DNA of 64,000 nucleotides from a virus. Positions within the stretch are counted from its first letter, which is position 1; the number at the start of each line of letters is the position of its first letter. The notes under the pieces are model-generated. The model was not told the DNA's origin and did not search any database. It saw only the letters and a program-made list of their open reading frames with translations. The stretch is from positions 1 to 64,000 of IMG/VR virus record IMGVR_UViG_3300020580_000009. One strand, 5' to 3'. The translations under genes were made by a program, and so were the position numbers. Of the stretch, positions 35,067 to 43,127 are shown one piece after another.

Positions 35067-36173
35067 CTATTTACCGTAGTATTCTTTTACTACCTTTATG
35101 ATGTATTCCACCTCGACATCCTGGAGCTCTGGGTATATGGGTAAACTAAGCTTTTCTAGGCAATTTTTGTGAGAAATAGTATTGGTATCGTATTTGTCAG
35201 TATTCATATGATGATGCCTTAATGTTTTCTCATAATGAATTCTAATTTCAATACCATTCTTTTCTAGATGTTGTCTAAGTTTATCTCTATCGTTCGATGA
35301 AGTTCTCAACACATATTTGTGCCAGTTGCACACAGAATCGAGTGTTTGGGTAGGAATATCTAATGCAAATATTTTAGAAAATTCTGAATTATAGTGATTG
35401 GCAATTTGTGTTCTGCGTGCTTGCCATTTATCAAAATGTTTCAACTTTACGAGCAATCCAACAGCATCCATTTCAGACATTTGAACATTTATTCCATACT
35501 CTAAACGGTGTGAATATACTTCAGTCCCATTTGATCTAAAGTTTCGCATATATTCTGCAACATGAATATCATCAGTCAAAATCATTCCACCTGATCCATA
35601 GTTGTTTAAATTCTTTGTTGGATCAAAACTCAAGCAACTAATAGTTCCCAGTTTTCCTGATGGGATTCCTTTATATGATGAACCGAAGCTTTGGCACGCA
35701 TCCTCAATAATAGGAAGATTGCTGATCCCATATAACTCTAGCATTACACGTAAGTTGTCATAATCTAAACAATTACCGTATAAATTTACATAAAGCAAGG
35801 CACTTGCGTTTTCTAATTTCGCTTTAGTCAATTTTTTGATATCAAGCAATCCACTGTAATCAGAATCTACAATCACAGGATTATTTGATGTAGAATAAAT
35901 TGCGTTTGCTGTTGCGACAAAGCTTTCTGCTGGACATAAGATATTCTTTGATTGACAATACAAAGAAATGATAGCACCCATTAATGCACTTGTGCCACTA
36001 TTAACTGCGATTGCAAATTGCCTATCACATCTAGCAGCAATTTCTTCTTCAAGCATTTGAGTGTTGATACCTCTGATTACTTTACCAGATGATAATACTT
36101 TATCATATGCATTGAGAATATCGGTTCTAATTGTTTGATACTGTCTATCTAAAGCAAAAAAAGGAATGTTCAT
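35067..36173 (-). CDS. DegT/DnrJ/EryC1-type sugar aminotransferase
   Basis: 368 residues from ATG 36173 (ATGA overlap with the epimerase gene; a TTG 9 bases earlier is not needed). It is a PLP-dependent fold-type I enzyme: AVNSGTSALMGAI, ILCPAESFVATANAI, IEDACQSFGSSY and the PLP-lysine region SFDPTKNLNNYGSGG. The end has IYPELQDVEVEYII. Members transfer an amino group to keto-sugars bound to nucleotides. With the adjacent epimerase/dehydratase it probably makes an amino-deoxy sugar for a surface glycan or for the phage glycosyltransferases. Specific product not predictable. Confidence 0.8.
   Translation of the reverse strand: MNIPFFALDRQYQTIRTDILNAYDKVLSSGKVIRGINTQMLEEEIAARCDRQFAIAVNSGTSALMGAIISLYCQSKNILCPAESFVATANAIYSTSNNPVIVDSDYSGLLDIKKLTKAKLENASALLYVNLYGNCLDYDNLRVMLELYGISNLPIIEDACQSFGSSYKGIPSGKLGTISCLSFDPTKNLNNYGSGGMILTDDIHVAEYMRNFRSNGTEVYSHRLEYGINVQMSEMDAVGLLVKLKHFDKWQARRTQIANHYNSEFSKIFALDIPTQTLDSVCNWHKYVLRTSSNDRDKLRQHLEKNGIEIRIHYEKTLRHHHMNTDKYDTNTISHKNCLEKLSLPIYPELQDVEVEYIIKVVKEYYGK
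35068..35073 (-). promoter_or_regulatory. Late promoter box TAAATA (leaderless type)
   Basis: On the minus strand GGTAAATA-GTAGT-ATG: 5 bases to the start of member H. The box overlaps the stop codon of the aminotransferase gene (35067-35069). Confidence 0.55.
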
Positions 36174-37114
36174 TTTAGCCAATCATAATATTTGAGAAAG
36201 CCCACTTCAATATCAGTAGTAGGCGTAAAATCTAATAATTCATATGCTTTACTGCAATCTAATGAATCTCTTGACGGATACATCGGATGTTTGGATTGAA
36301 TGTTGATTCGGCCAGCGCCGACTATTTTTGTAATACATTCAGCAGCATCCAATAATGTTCGTGAAGAACCTCTAGACATATTGAATGTGTGACCAAAGCT
36401 TTTGTGTGTTTCTATTGTAGCACAAATACCAGATGCTAAATCTTCTACATACGTAAAGTCTAGTAATTGTTCAGCACCATGAACGGTTAATGCTTCATCT
36501 TTCATTGCAGCTTCAAAGAATTTACTAACAACACGATCCTGAACATCAAGTGGTCCATAAACCGCGCTAGGGCGTAGAATTGTATAATTTTTATCCATCT
36601 TAGATGCCCAATCTTTAACTAGCTGTTCTCCTGCTAGTTTAAGAATACCATACGTCCCTTTGGGATTGCATAGTTCATTTTCTGATATTGGATGATCGAA
36701 ATCACCATATACCATTGAACTACTGATATAAACAAAATGCTCTACAGTAGAGCAATTTTCTAAAATATTAAGCAATCCTGATATTAATGTTTCACTAGCA
36801 TATGACGGATTCTTGTCAACTACTTTGGCACGCGGGAAAGCGGCTAAGTGCAAAACATGTGTTGGCTTGAACATATCAAATGCCTTCTTTACTAATGTCT
36901 TGTCATTGATATCACAATAAGCTAGAGGAACACCTACGATCTTTTGACGTTCTGTTAATAGAAATGTCAATTCTTCTTTTGGAATAAGATCGAGATATGT
37001 TGTATGATTATCCATACTTAGGATATTGTCAGAACCATACTTCTCTGATAAAAGTTTGATAACGTATGTTCCTATAAATCCGTCTCCACCAGTAACGAGA
37101 ATTTTCTTAGTCAT
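36170..37114 (-). CDS. NAD-dependent epimerase/dehydratase (extended SDR)
   Basis: 314 residues. The Rossmann motif ILVTGGDGFIGTYVIKLL at the start, VLHLAAFPRAKVVD, YISSSMVYGD (Ser of the triad) and YGILKLAGEQLV (Tyr-x-x-x-Lys) define the extended short-chain dehydrogenase family of nucleotide-sugar enzymes. Ends 4 bases inside the aminotransferase gene and starts directly before thyA's stop, forming a sugar-enzyme pair within a nucleotide-metabolism operon. Confidence 0.8.
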   Translation of the reverse strand: MTKKILVTGGDGFIGTYVIKLLSEKYGSDNILSMDNHTTYLDLIPKEELTFLLTERQKIVGVPLAYCDINDKTLVKKAFDMFKPTHVLHLAAFPRAKVVDKNPSYASETLISGLLNILENCSTVEHFVYISSSMVYGDFDHPISENELCNPKGTYGILKLAGEQLVKDWASKMDKNYTILRPSAVYGPLDVQDRVVSKFFEAAMKDEALTVHGAEQLLDFTYVEDLASGICATIETHKSFGHTFNMSRGSSRTLLDAAECITKIVGAGRINIQSKHPMYPSRDSLDCSKAYELLDFTPTTDIEVGFLKYYDWLK

Positions 37115-38005
37115 TTAAACCGCCATTGGTGCTTTGATGGATGCATGTGATTGATAATCTTCTAACAGAATATCGTCCATAATGAAGGATTCAATGTTAG
37201 TGACATCTGGATTGAGCCATAACGCAGGTGCTTGGAGCGGAGTTCTAGAAAGTTGTTCTCTAACTTGATCTATATGATTTAAATAGATATGGGTATCACC
37301 CAATGACATAATTAATTCACCTACTTCCAGATTGCATATTTGGGCAATAAGGTGTGTGAATAGCGCATATGAGGCGATGTTAAATGGCAATCCTAAGAAG
37401 GTATCCACACTTCTTTGGGTCATCATGCAATCCAGTTTGTTATTTACAACATTGAATTGTGCCATAACGTGACACGGTGGCAATGCAAATTGTTTCGTAG
37501 CAATCTCACCTGCGTTCCATGCAGAAATAATATGACGGCGACCAGTTGGGTCAGTATTGATGCCATCGATCAATGCAGTTAATTGATCAATTTCTACAGT
37601 AGTGTATGCTGGAGAGCCTTGATGAACACCGAATTCATTAATCGGAGTAATCCAGCGCCTCCACTGCACACCATATACGCGTCCCAAATCACCCTCAAAT
37701 TCTGCATGTGGTTTCCAATAATCTGCATTTGCATTATCAGTCCAGATTGTGGATTTTTCTGAGTTACGATCACCATGTAGAATTTCACGTAAATCTAATT
37801 CATTTCCTGATCCACGTATAAACCACAATAATTCTGCTTTCATTGAATTAAACGCTAATTTTTTAGTAGTGACAGCGGGAAACCCTTTTGATAGATCGAA
37901 TCTCAATTGTTTGCCGAAAACAGAAAGAGTGCCAGTCCCTGTTCTGTCAGTTTTCTGCACTCCGTTGTCCAATACGTCTTGTAATAGTTCTAAGTATGCT
38001 TTCAT
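37115..38005 (-). CDS. thyA: Thymidylate synthase (ThyA type)
   Basis: 296 residues. LPPCHVMAQF carries the catalytic Cys, MTQRSVDTFLGLPFNIASY the dUMP-binding region, and GDTHIYLNHIDQVREQL the C-terminal signature. The base-selecting residue is Asn (in PFN), as in dUMP-methylating enzymes, not Asp as in dCMP hydroxymethylases. The enzyme makes dTMP from dUMP and methylene-tetrahydrofolate. It overlaps the DHFR gene by 4 bases, matching the need to recycle dihydrofolate. Confidence 0.9.
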   Translation of the reverse strand: MKAYLELLQDVLDNGVQKTDRTGTGTLSVFGKQLRFDLSKGFPAVTTKKLAFNSMKAELLWFIRGSGNELDLREILHGDRNSEKSTIWTDNANADYWKPHAEFEGDLGRVYGVQWRRWITPINEFGVHQGSPAYTTVEIDQLTALIDGINTDPTGRRHIISAWNAGEIATKQFALPPCHVMAQFNVVNNKLDCMMTQRSVDTFLGLPFNIASYALFTHLIAQICNLEVGELIMSLGDTHIYLNHIDQVREQLSRTPLQAPALWLNPDVTNIESFIMDDILLEDYQSHASIKAPMAV

Positions 38006-38511
38006 TCTTCTTTATCCTTCCATGGAAATGTAATTTTTTCCCAAACCTCGAAGGTGCAATTATCACCTGGTTTGACTGACATTAAACGGAATCCTGTTAA
38101 AAAGGAATTCAAGTCTAATCTAGTATCAGTATAATACCTTCCCTTGAAGCGTGTCAAATAAATTGTCTTGATTTCCGGTCTTAGCCATTCTAGAACTTGT
38201 TTGCCACCGATGACAAAAATTTCTTTTTCAGGAAAACTTTCTTTGAGAGTTATCAGTGTTTCAGTAAGATTGTCTGGAGTAGAATATCGAGCCAAAGCAT
38301 CTTCAGGTGGATTATTTGTTACAACAACATTGATGCGATCTTTGAGTGGTTTGGGCATTTTCTTGTCCTTCCACGTGTTTTTTCCCATTACAACGATATT
38401 GTTTAGTGTGTGCTCTTTAAACCACACTAGGTCTTCAGCGTGTTTTGGCCAAGGGAGTGACCCCTTGTTGCCTATCCCGCCGGATGAGTCAACAGCAAAT
38501 ATAGCTTTCAT
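38002..38511 (-). CDS. folA: Dihydrofolate reductase
   Basis: 169 residues. MKAIFAVDSSGGIGNKGSLPWP is the N-terminal folate/NADPH signature, followed by WFKEHTLNNIVVMGKNTW, INVVVTN and EIFVIGGKQV. These are in the standard DHFR order. The usual active-site acidic residue in helix B is represented by DLVWFK. RBS-like AGAGAAA precedes ATG 38511. It regenerates tetrahydrofolate consumed by the downstream thymidylate synthase. Confidence 0.9.
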   Translation of the reverse strand: MKAIFAVDSSGGIGNKGSLPWPKHAEDLVWFKEHTLNNIVVMGKNTWKDKKMPKPLKDRINVVVTNNPPEDALARYSTPDNLTETLITLKESFPEKEIFVIGGKQVLEWLRPEIKTIYLTRFKGRYYTDTRLDLNSFLTGFRLMSVKPGDNCTFEVWEKITFPWKDKEE

Positions 38512-38527
38512 AATTTTCTCTTTTTGA

Positions 38528-39400
38528 TTATTCCCAGACTGAAATGAGATTATATCCCAAATCTTTGAGAAGATGTTCTTTTTCTAGCGTTCGTTCATAT
38601 AGATTGATTGCTGGTATTTTGTTTACTGGATGAACAGCATTTCGGTCAGGAAATACATCTGGATGACCATGCCAATATTTCCCGTGATATTCATATACAG
38701 TATTTGTTGTGGGATCATATCCATCAACTCTAAAATGTTTGCCCTCAGCTACTATAATACGATATTGTCTAATAATTTTCGGATTATCAAACGAATCTAA
38801 CCAAGTTGTTTCAGATTTGCTGATAGTAGAAACACATAAGGGGCAACCCTTTTTATGCAAATGATTATCAGGAGTTTGCAAAAATATTCCATGCTCTTTA
38901 CAGTGTATTTTAACCTTCTTATTGTTGCTGACGTAATTGGTTTCAGAATAGTCATATCTATTATTGTGAATATTATTTGCCTTAATAATAAATTCTTTTG
39001 TAGATAATTTCTTATGACCAAAACAAGAAATGCATCCTTTTTTACTAGAATGATTTCCAGGTGTTTGCCAAAAACTACCATGGATTGGGCATATAATTTC
39101 AACTTTAATTAAACTAGAGACATAGTTTACTTTAGAATAATCGTAGTAATTATTGTGAAGTTTCTTAGAATTATTAATAAATTCTTCAGTATTGGTTACA
39201 TACCTTCCGCTGCATTTAGGACAACCGATTTTCAATTTAGTATGAGATTCAGCGACTTTCCAAAAGCTACCATGAGAAGAACAAATAATTTCTACCTTAG
39301 TTTTAGCATTTATATAATTAGTTTTAGAATAATCATACTTAAATTCATGAATAGAAATACATTCAGAAATGAATTCTTCGGTAGTTTTTCTTTTTGTCAT
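38528..39400 (-). CDS. Freestanding endonuclease: DUF723 repeats plus Vsr-like nuclease domain (second copy)
   Basis: 290 residues. Three repeats with HEFKYDYSKTNY, HNNYYDYSKVNY and HNNRYDYSETNY, each followed by I-x-C-x-x-HG-x-F and G-C-x-x-C. The C-terminus has RVDGYDPTTNTVYEYHGKYW and GYNLISVWE. It differs from the copy at 3245 through most of the repeats but keeps the nuclease core. Inserted between DHFR and a conserved T4-like gene, overlapping the latter by 4 bases. Confidence 0.75.
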   Translation of the reverse strand: MTKRKTTEEFISECISIHEFKYDYSKTNYINAKTKVEIICSSHGSFWKVAESHTKLKIGCPKCSGRYVTNTEEFINNSKKLHNNYYDYSKVNYVSSLIKVEIICPIHGSFWQTPGNHSSKKGCISCFGHKKLSTKEFIIKANNIHNNRYDYSETNYVSNNKKVKIHCKEHGIFLQTPDNHLHKKGCPLCVSTISKSETTWLDSFDNPKIIRQYRIIVAEGKHFRVDGYDPTTNTVYEYHGKYWHGHPDVFPDRNAVHPVNKIPAINLYERTLEKEHLLKDLGYNLISVWE

Positions 39401-39744
39401 GACAATTTTTTAAATAATTCGTCTGTTGATGATTGGACTATTGTAGTTACAGATTCTACATTTATAAAAAAGTCTACTGATTGTATGTAAGCATCCAGTT
39501 CTGCAAATTTTTCATTAAGATATTCCTCCACAGTCCCAGCTTCACTAGATTCTAATAAAGCTGGGACGTCAATGGAGATATCCGTCCCGTCGATCAATTT
39601 TATCATAATCGATCTAACAAATTCTAAGGGAACTTCTTGTTTCTCCACCTGCTTGAGAATATTCTTCCAATCTTTTTTAGCGTTGATTGAAATTTTCCGG
39701 GCTTTGGGTCCTGCGTTAGCTTTGGACTGAGACTTTCTTGGCAT
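39397..39744 (-). CDS. Conserved T4-like phage protein, unknown function
   Basis: 115 residues. Basic N-terminus (MPRKSQSKANAGPKARK), then WKNILKQVEKQEVPLEFVRS, LIDGTDISIDVPALLE and a C-terminal VDFFINVESVTTIVQSSTDE. This pattern is conserved in T4-like cyanophages. Function not known to me. It overlaps the upstream gene by 29 bases and belongs to a three-gene conserved unit (39397-40620). Confidence 0.65.
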   Translation of the reverse strand: MPRKSQSKANAGPKARKISINAKKDWKNILKQVEKQEVPLEFVRSIMIKLIDGTDISIDVPALLESSEAGTVEEYLNEKFAELDAYIQSVDFFINVESVTTIVQSSTDELFKKLS

Positions 39745-40384
39745 TGCGAGGAGCTCGTGTCTTGACTACTTTTGCTTCTTTTTCTTCTGGAAGGAACTTT
39801 TTTGCTTCCGCTTCCAAACGCGCTGCCTCTTTTAGCAAACCTTCCGCTTCAGTTTTCATTCTAGCAGCTTGAGCTAGATTCTGTTGTGCAAAATACGTAT
39901 CATCTAATACACCGACACCACTTTGCGACTCATCAAATTGTTCTGCGATATCTTGTGCTTTTTGTTTGTATGGATTATTATTTCCATTCATGCCGCGATT
40001 TGAGTCTAGATCAGCCATTTTCTTAATTGCTTCTTCACCCTTTCGCATTTCAGAAAGAATGTTATTCAATTCATCAAGACGAACTTGACTAGTCGGGGTT
40101 GCTGTTACAATGACTTGATTTGTCGGGACTTTCTTGATAAATCCTTCTTTGTGCAAACTACCTAAAATGTTGCGACCATCATGCAATAAATTGCGGTGCA
40201 ATGCTTCTGCAAATACGTCTGCTGCTTGCCCAGGTTGAGATTCAAGAATTGGCATGATAGTATCATGATACTTACGTGGTAGAGCATCACTATATGTCAC
40301 GAGGCACATATGTGCTTCCTCAGGAACTTCACGATACAAAATTATTACTTTCTTATTGTTATGTCTACCAATATGCTTTATCAC
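39716..40384 (-). CDS. Conserved T4-like phage protein, unknown function
   Basis: 222 residues from a GTG start at 40384 that overlaps the upstream TGA (GTGA). It opens IKHIGRHNNKKVIILYREVP and continues ALPRKYHDTIMPILES and HKEGFIKKVPTNQVIVT. The C-terminal ~70 residues are Ala/Glu/Lys-rich and probably coiled coil, ending in a basic tail. The N-terminal part is strongly conserved among T4-like cyanophages. Position in an operon with two other conserved genes suggests a structural or assembly role, unproven. Confidence 0.7.
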   Translation of the reverse strand: MIKHIGRHNNKKVIILYREVPEEAHMCLVTYSDALPRKYHDTIMPILESQPGQAADVFAEALHRNLLHDGRNILGSLHKEGFIKKVPTNQVIVTATPTSQVRLDELNNILSEMRKGEEAIKKMADLDSNRGMNGNNNPYKQKAQDIAEQFDESQSGVGVLDDTYFAQQNLAQAARMKTEAEGLLKEAARLEAEAKKFLPEEKEAKVVKTRAPRNAKKVSVQS

Positions 40385-40620
40385 TGTGCTTCTCCTGGTG
40401 TTGATGATTCTTGTTGTGCTTCATTTGCAGCGGCTTCCTCTGCTTGTTTAGTGAATGCTGTTACGAAATTATTGATTTTATCAAAAATTTGACCGACGGC
40501 ACTTAATTCGCCGCCCTTAAATGCTCCGCGTGTGCTTGCAAGTTCAATTACTGCAAGAACCGTTTGAAGGTCCTGGACGCCTAATTCTGGTGCTGTTTGT
40601 TGAGTGGTTACATCTGACAT
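40381..40620 (-). CDS. Conserved T4-like phage protein, unknown function
   Basis: 79 residues. LGVQDLQTVLAVIELASTRG and AFKGGELSAVGQIFDKINNF are typical of a small helical protein found in T4-like cyanophages directly upstream of the preceding gene's homologue. The C-terminal ~20 residues are Ala/Gln/Glu-rich and disordered. GGAGATG lies 9 bases before the ATG. Confidence 0.65.
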   Translation of the reverse strand: MSDVTTQQTAPELGVQDLQTVLAVIELASTRGAFKGGELSAVGQIFDKINNFVTAFTKQAEEAAANEAQQESSTPGEAQ

Positions 40621-40651
40621 GTTGCTACATCTCCATTGAGTTATATACAGA

Positions 40652-40657
40652 TATTTA
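40652..40657 (-). promoter_or_regulatory. Late promoter box TAAATA with normal leader
   Basis: GTTAAATA on the minus strand, ~31 bases before ATG 40620, with GGAGATG as ribosome binding site. Also here: 9-base imperfect inverted repeats (CTACATCTC / GAGATGTGG) flank the box and include the ribosome binding site. Confidence 0.4.
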
Positions 40658-40691
40658 ACTAGTAGAGATGTGGCATGAGAAAAAACGTGGT

Positions 40692-41330
40692 TTAACCTTG
40701 TTCGAAGATTTCGTAAGCGACGACACCAGAATCACTTCCATTGCTAGATGTGATAGTGAAAGATGTAAATGGTGTTCTTGCTGACACTCGTAATGCCCCG
40801 GTGCTATTATTATCTTGTGCAGTTAGCTGGATTCTACTAGTTGCAGTAACTGAAGTATTTGATACAAGAACCGTTCCAGAAGACAGTGTAGCGACTCCTT
40901 GTTTGGCATTGGAACCCTCAGCGACCTTCAATCCAGCACCAATTGTAGAAATATCGATATTTCCTGTAACCGTTAATAAACTAGTTGTTACGGATGCAGA
41001 ATTAATTGCACCTGCGACACCCGCACCACCCGCTACAATCAGTGCGCCAGTGGTAGTAGATGTTGATGCCGCAGTAGAACCTATAGTAACTGCACCAGAC
41101 ACAATACCACCTGTTGAACTATATGGCGTGTAGCCTAACGCGCCGTTCACGTCTGCTGAAAGCAATGTTACTGTCCCACTTCTAGTATTGAAAGTATTTA
41201 AAACATTTGATGCGTAGGAAGTAGAATACAAATCTGTGAAATTTGCATTTACTTTTTGCATACTATATCGTAACTTATCGCCGGTTCCGTCGTTGGAAGT
41301 TGCTCCAACATTGATTATTTGTTGTGTCAT
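40692..41330 (-). CDS. Fibre-like structural protein with NANFTDLY start motif
   Basis: 212 residues. GTGDKLRYSMQKVNANFTDL at ~15-34 is the conserved opening of many phage fibre proteins. The middle is Ser/Thr/Ala/Gly-rich (GALIVAGGAGVAGAINSASV). The C-terminal ~80 residues, from KVAEGSNAKQGVATLSSG to AYEIFEQG, are nearly the same as in the next gene. Two bases separate the pair. Probably a fibre or virion decoration protein. Confidence 0.6.
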   Translation of the reverse strand: MTQQIINVGATSNDGTGDKLRYSMQKVNANFTDLYSTSYASNVLNTFNTRSGTVTLLSADVNGALGYTPYSSTGGIVSGAVTIGSTAASTSTTTGALIVAGGAGVAGAINSASVTTSLLTVTGNIDISTIGAGLKVAEGSNAKQGVATLSSGTVLVSNTSVTATSRIQLTAQDNNSTGALRVSARTPFTSFTITSSNGSDSGVVAYEIFEQG

Positions 41331-41332
41331 GT

Positions 41333-41752
41333 TTAACCTTGTTCGAAAATTTCGTAAGCAATCACACCAGAATCCCCTGAATTACTTGAGGTGATCGTAA
41401 ATGATACCCCTGGCGTCCTAGACGAAATTCTTAATACACCTGTGCTATTATTATCTTGTGCAGTTAGGAAAATTCTGCTAGTCGCTGTGACGGAAGTATT
41501 TGGCACAACAATCACTCCAGATGATAGAGTAGCGACTCCTTGTTTTGCATTAGATCCTTCAGCAACTTTGATGCCAGAACCAACAACAGAAATATCTACA
41601 TTTCCACCGACTATTACAGAGTTACCAGTAAAACCTAATTTATTTGTATAAAGATCAGTGAAGTTTGCATTCACCTTAGTCATGCCAGAACGAAGATTAT
41701 CACCCGTTCCGTCGTTTGGTGCTGAACCTATATTAATTATTTGTTGTGTCAT
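41333..41752 (-). CDS. Fibre-like structural protein, shorter tandem paralogue
   Basis: 139 residues. TQQIINIGSAPNDGTGDNLR and KVNANFTDLY at the N-terminus and the KVAEGSNAKQG...AYEIFEQG C-terminal domain match the previous gene. The ~70-residue Ser/Ala-rich middle is absent. It is a tandem duplication that has lost or never gained the spacer. Confidence 0.6.
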   Translation of the reverse strand: MTQQIINIGSAPNDGTGDNLRSGMTKVNANFTDLYTNKLGFTGNSVIVGGNVDISVVGSGIKVAEGSNAKQGVATLSSGVIVVPNTSVTATSRIFLTAQDNNSTGVLRISSRTPGVSFTITSSNSGDSGVIAYEIFEQG

Positions 41753-41772
41753 TTTGTCAATTCCATATTATG

Positions 41773-41778
41773 TATTTA
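41773..41778 (-). promoter_or_regulatory. Late promoter box TAAATA upstream of fibre pair
   Basis: TTAATAAATACATA on the minus strand, 20 bases before ATG 41752. The TAATAAATACATA string is the same as at 1829-1841 before the ATT-start fibre gene, so two fibre loci share an extended late-promoter sequence. Confidence 0.5.
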
Positions 41779-41797
41779 TTAACAAAATGGACAAAAT

Positions 41798-42457
41798 TTA
41801 ATACATCAAATAGCTTTTTAAGACAGGTTCAAATTGATGATGTATTGCATAGTATTCGCCTCTAATCATAATTTCATGATTAGAATTGATGGCGTTTTCT
41901 AAACCACTGTTATTATATTTTGCAATATCGAAAATCCACTCGCCAGGATCATGTTCGAATTGATCGAAAAATTGTTCTCTAGCTCCATCATTTACTGTTA
42001 GATTATCGATAACGTCAGAAAATAAATCTGCATATCTTCTTGACCAAGTAAAGTCGAATCCATTGATAGGGAAAATAATATACGGCACACCATAATTAAT
42101 TGCAGCAGCTTTGTAACCAGAACAAAATATTGAATTACTTCGCAGTGCTTTAAACCCAGTTGCTTCTAGAGCACCATCAATCATATTTTGAATTTGCCCT
42201 GGAGTATCCATTGGCTTTCTATTTTCTCTAGATGATGATTTAAAGATAGTTGGTGCGCTACCTTGCAAATGTCTTGGTTTCCAAAATGTCCCTACATTTG
42301 AACCACCTACCTTTACGCCGCGGTATATAAATCTGTGAGCACTTTTTACTGCCTGCAATGCATCTCCACATTCAGATTCTAGGACGTCAATTATACGTTC
42401 CATGCCATGATACGGCACACCTTGCCTTTCGCCTGGATCTAGTTCAAATAGTTTCAT
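41798..42457 (-). CDS. ADP-ribosyltransferase-like family member I
   Basis: 219 residues. Tag MKLFELDPGERQ; FIYRG; a longer segment between Arg and the R-x-N-R motif (residues ~50-75); LRSNSIFCSG; YIIFPINGFDFTWS; HEIMIRGEYYAI. Third block of the family with member J, in 4-base ATGA overlap. Confidence 0.55.
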   Translation of the reverse strand: MKLFELDPGERQGVPYHGMERIIDVLESECGDALQAVKSAHRFIYRGVKVGGSNVGTFWKPRHLQGSAPTIFKSSSRENRKPMDTPGQIQNMIDGALEATGFKALRSNSIFCSGYKAAAINYGVPYIIFPINGFDFTWSRRYADLFSDVIDNLTVNDGAREQFFDQFEHDPGEWIFDIAKYNNSGLENAINSNHEIMIRGEYYAIHHQFEPVLKSYLMY

Positions 42458-43050
42458 GGTAGTGCAACCTTCAATGCCTTAGATAAACCTTTTCCATATT
42501 TTGAGTATCTGAATGCATAATAAGTTCCGTGTATCATTATTTCCTTACCAGACATTAATGCACCCTTTAAGTTAGTGTCTGAATAACTGAACTCAATCGG
42601 ATCAAATTCTTTTGGATTAATGTTAGCTATAGTAGCCAACCGATTATTTGTAGCAAAATCATAAACTTCACTGCTCCAAGCAAAATCAAAACCATTGATG
42701 GGAAAAATCATATAAAGCCTACCATAAGTAACTGCTACACCCGCCAAACTAGTACAGAAAATTGAGTTGGATCTATGAGTTTTGAATCCAGCTTTTATAA
42801 ATTGTTTATCAATTTGTTTCGATACAGATGGCTTGAATGTTAATGAATTTCTATGTTCTCTTGAACGTCCAATGAAAATATCCGGAGAAACAATATTCGA
42901 CATACCCCTATATAAAAATGTATTTGTAGCTTGCATTGCAGCAATGGATTCACTACAATCAGACAAAAATTTACCAAAACTTTTGCTCAAATCTGTATTA
43001 GAGGGTTCGAATGTTTGTTTTTCGCCTGGATCTATTTCATTTATTTTCAT
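42454..43050 (-). CDS. ADP-ribosyltransferase-like family member J
   Basis: 198 residues. Tag MKINEIDPGEKQTFEPSNTD; CSESIAAM; FLYRG; HRSNSIFCTS; YMIFPINGFDFAWS; KEIMIHGTYYAF. Closest to member B across its length: both share SNTD/SNSD after the tag, F-x-KFLSDCS and a short DFATN segment. A late box ends 5 bases before its ATG. Confidence 0.55.
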   Translation of the reverse strand: MKINEIDPGEKQTFEPSNTDLSKSFGKFLSDCSESIAAMQATNTFLYRGMSNIVSPDIFIGRSREHRNSLTFKPSVSKQIDKQFIKAGFKTHRSNSIFCTSLAGVAVTYGRLYMIFPINGFDFAWSSEVYDFATNNRLATIANINPKEFDPIEFSYSDTNLKGALMSGKEIMIHGTYYAFRYSKYGKGLSKALKVALP

Positions 43051-43055
43051 ACAAG

Positions 43056-43061
43056 TATTTA
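43056..43061 (-). promoter_or_regulatory. Late promoter box TAAATA (leaderless type)
   Basis: Minus strand AATAAATA-CTTGT-ATG, 5 bases before member J. No ribosome binding sequence is possible. Confidence 0.55.
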
Positions 43062-43092
43062 TTGGTTATTGTATTTTGTATAGCCGAAAAAA

Positions 43093-43112
43093 AAGCGCTC
43101 CGGAGAGCGCTT
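43093..43112 (-). terminator. Rho-independent terminator after endonuclease gene
   Basis: Minus strand AAGCGCTC-TCCG-GAGCGCTT followed by a run of T (43092-43087). It lies 15 bases after the stop of the gene at 43128-44012 and isolates it from the downstream ART-like block. Confidence 0.8.
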
Positions 43113-43127
43113 GACAGTTTGCAACTA

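Noticed and set aside
37115-38005. dCMP hydroxymethylase instead of thymidylate synthase
   Set aside because: The base-selecting position is Asn (PFN), as in dUMP enzymes, and DHFR is coupled to it.
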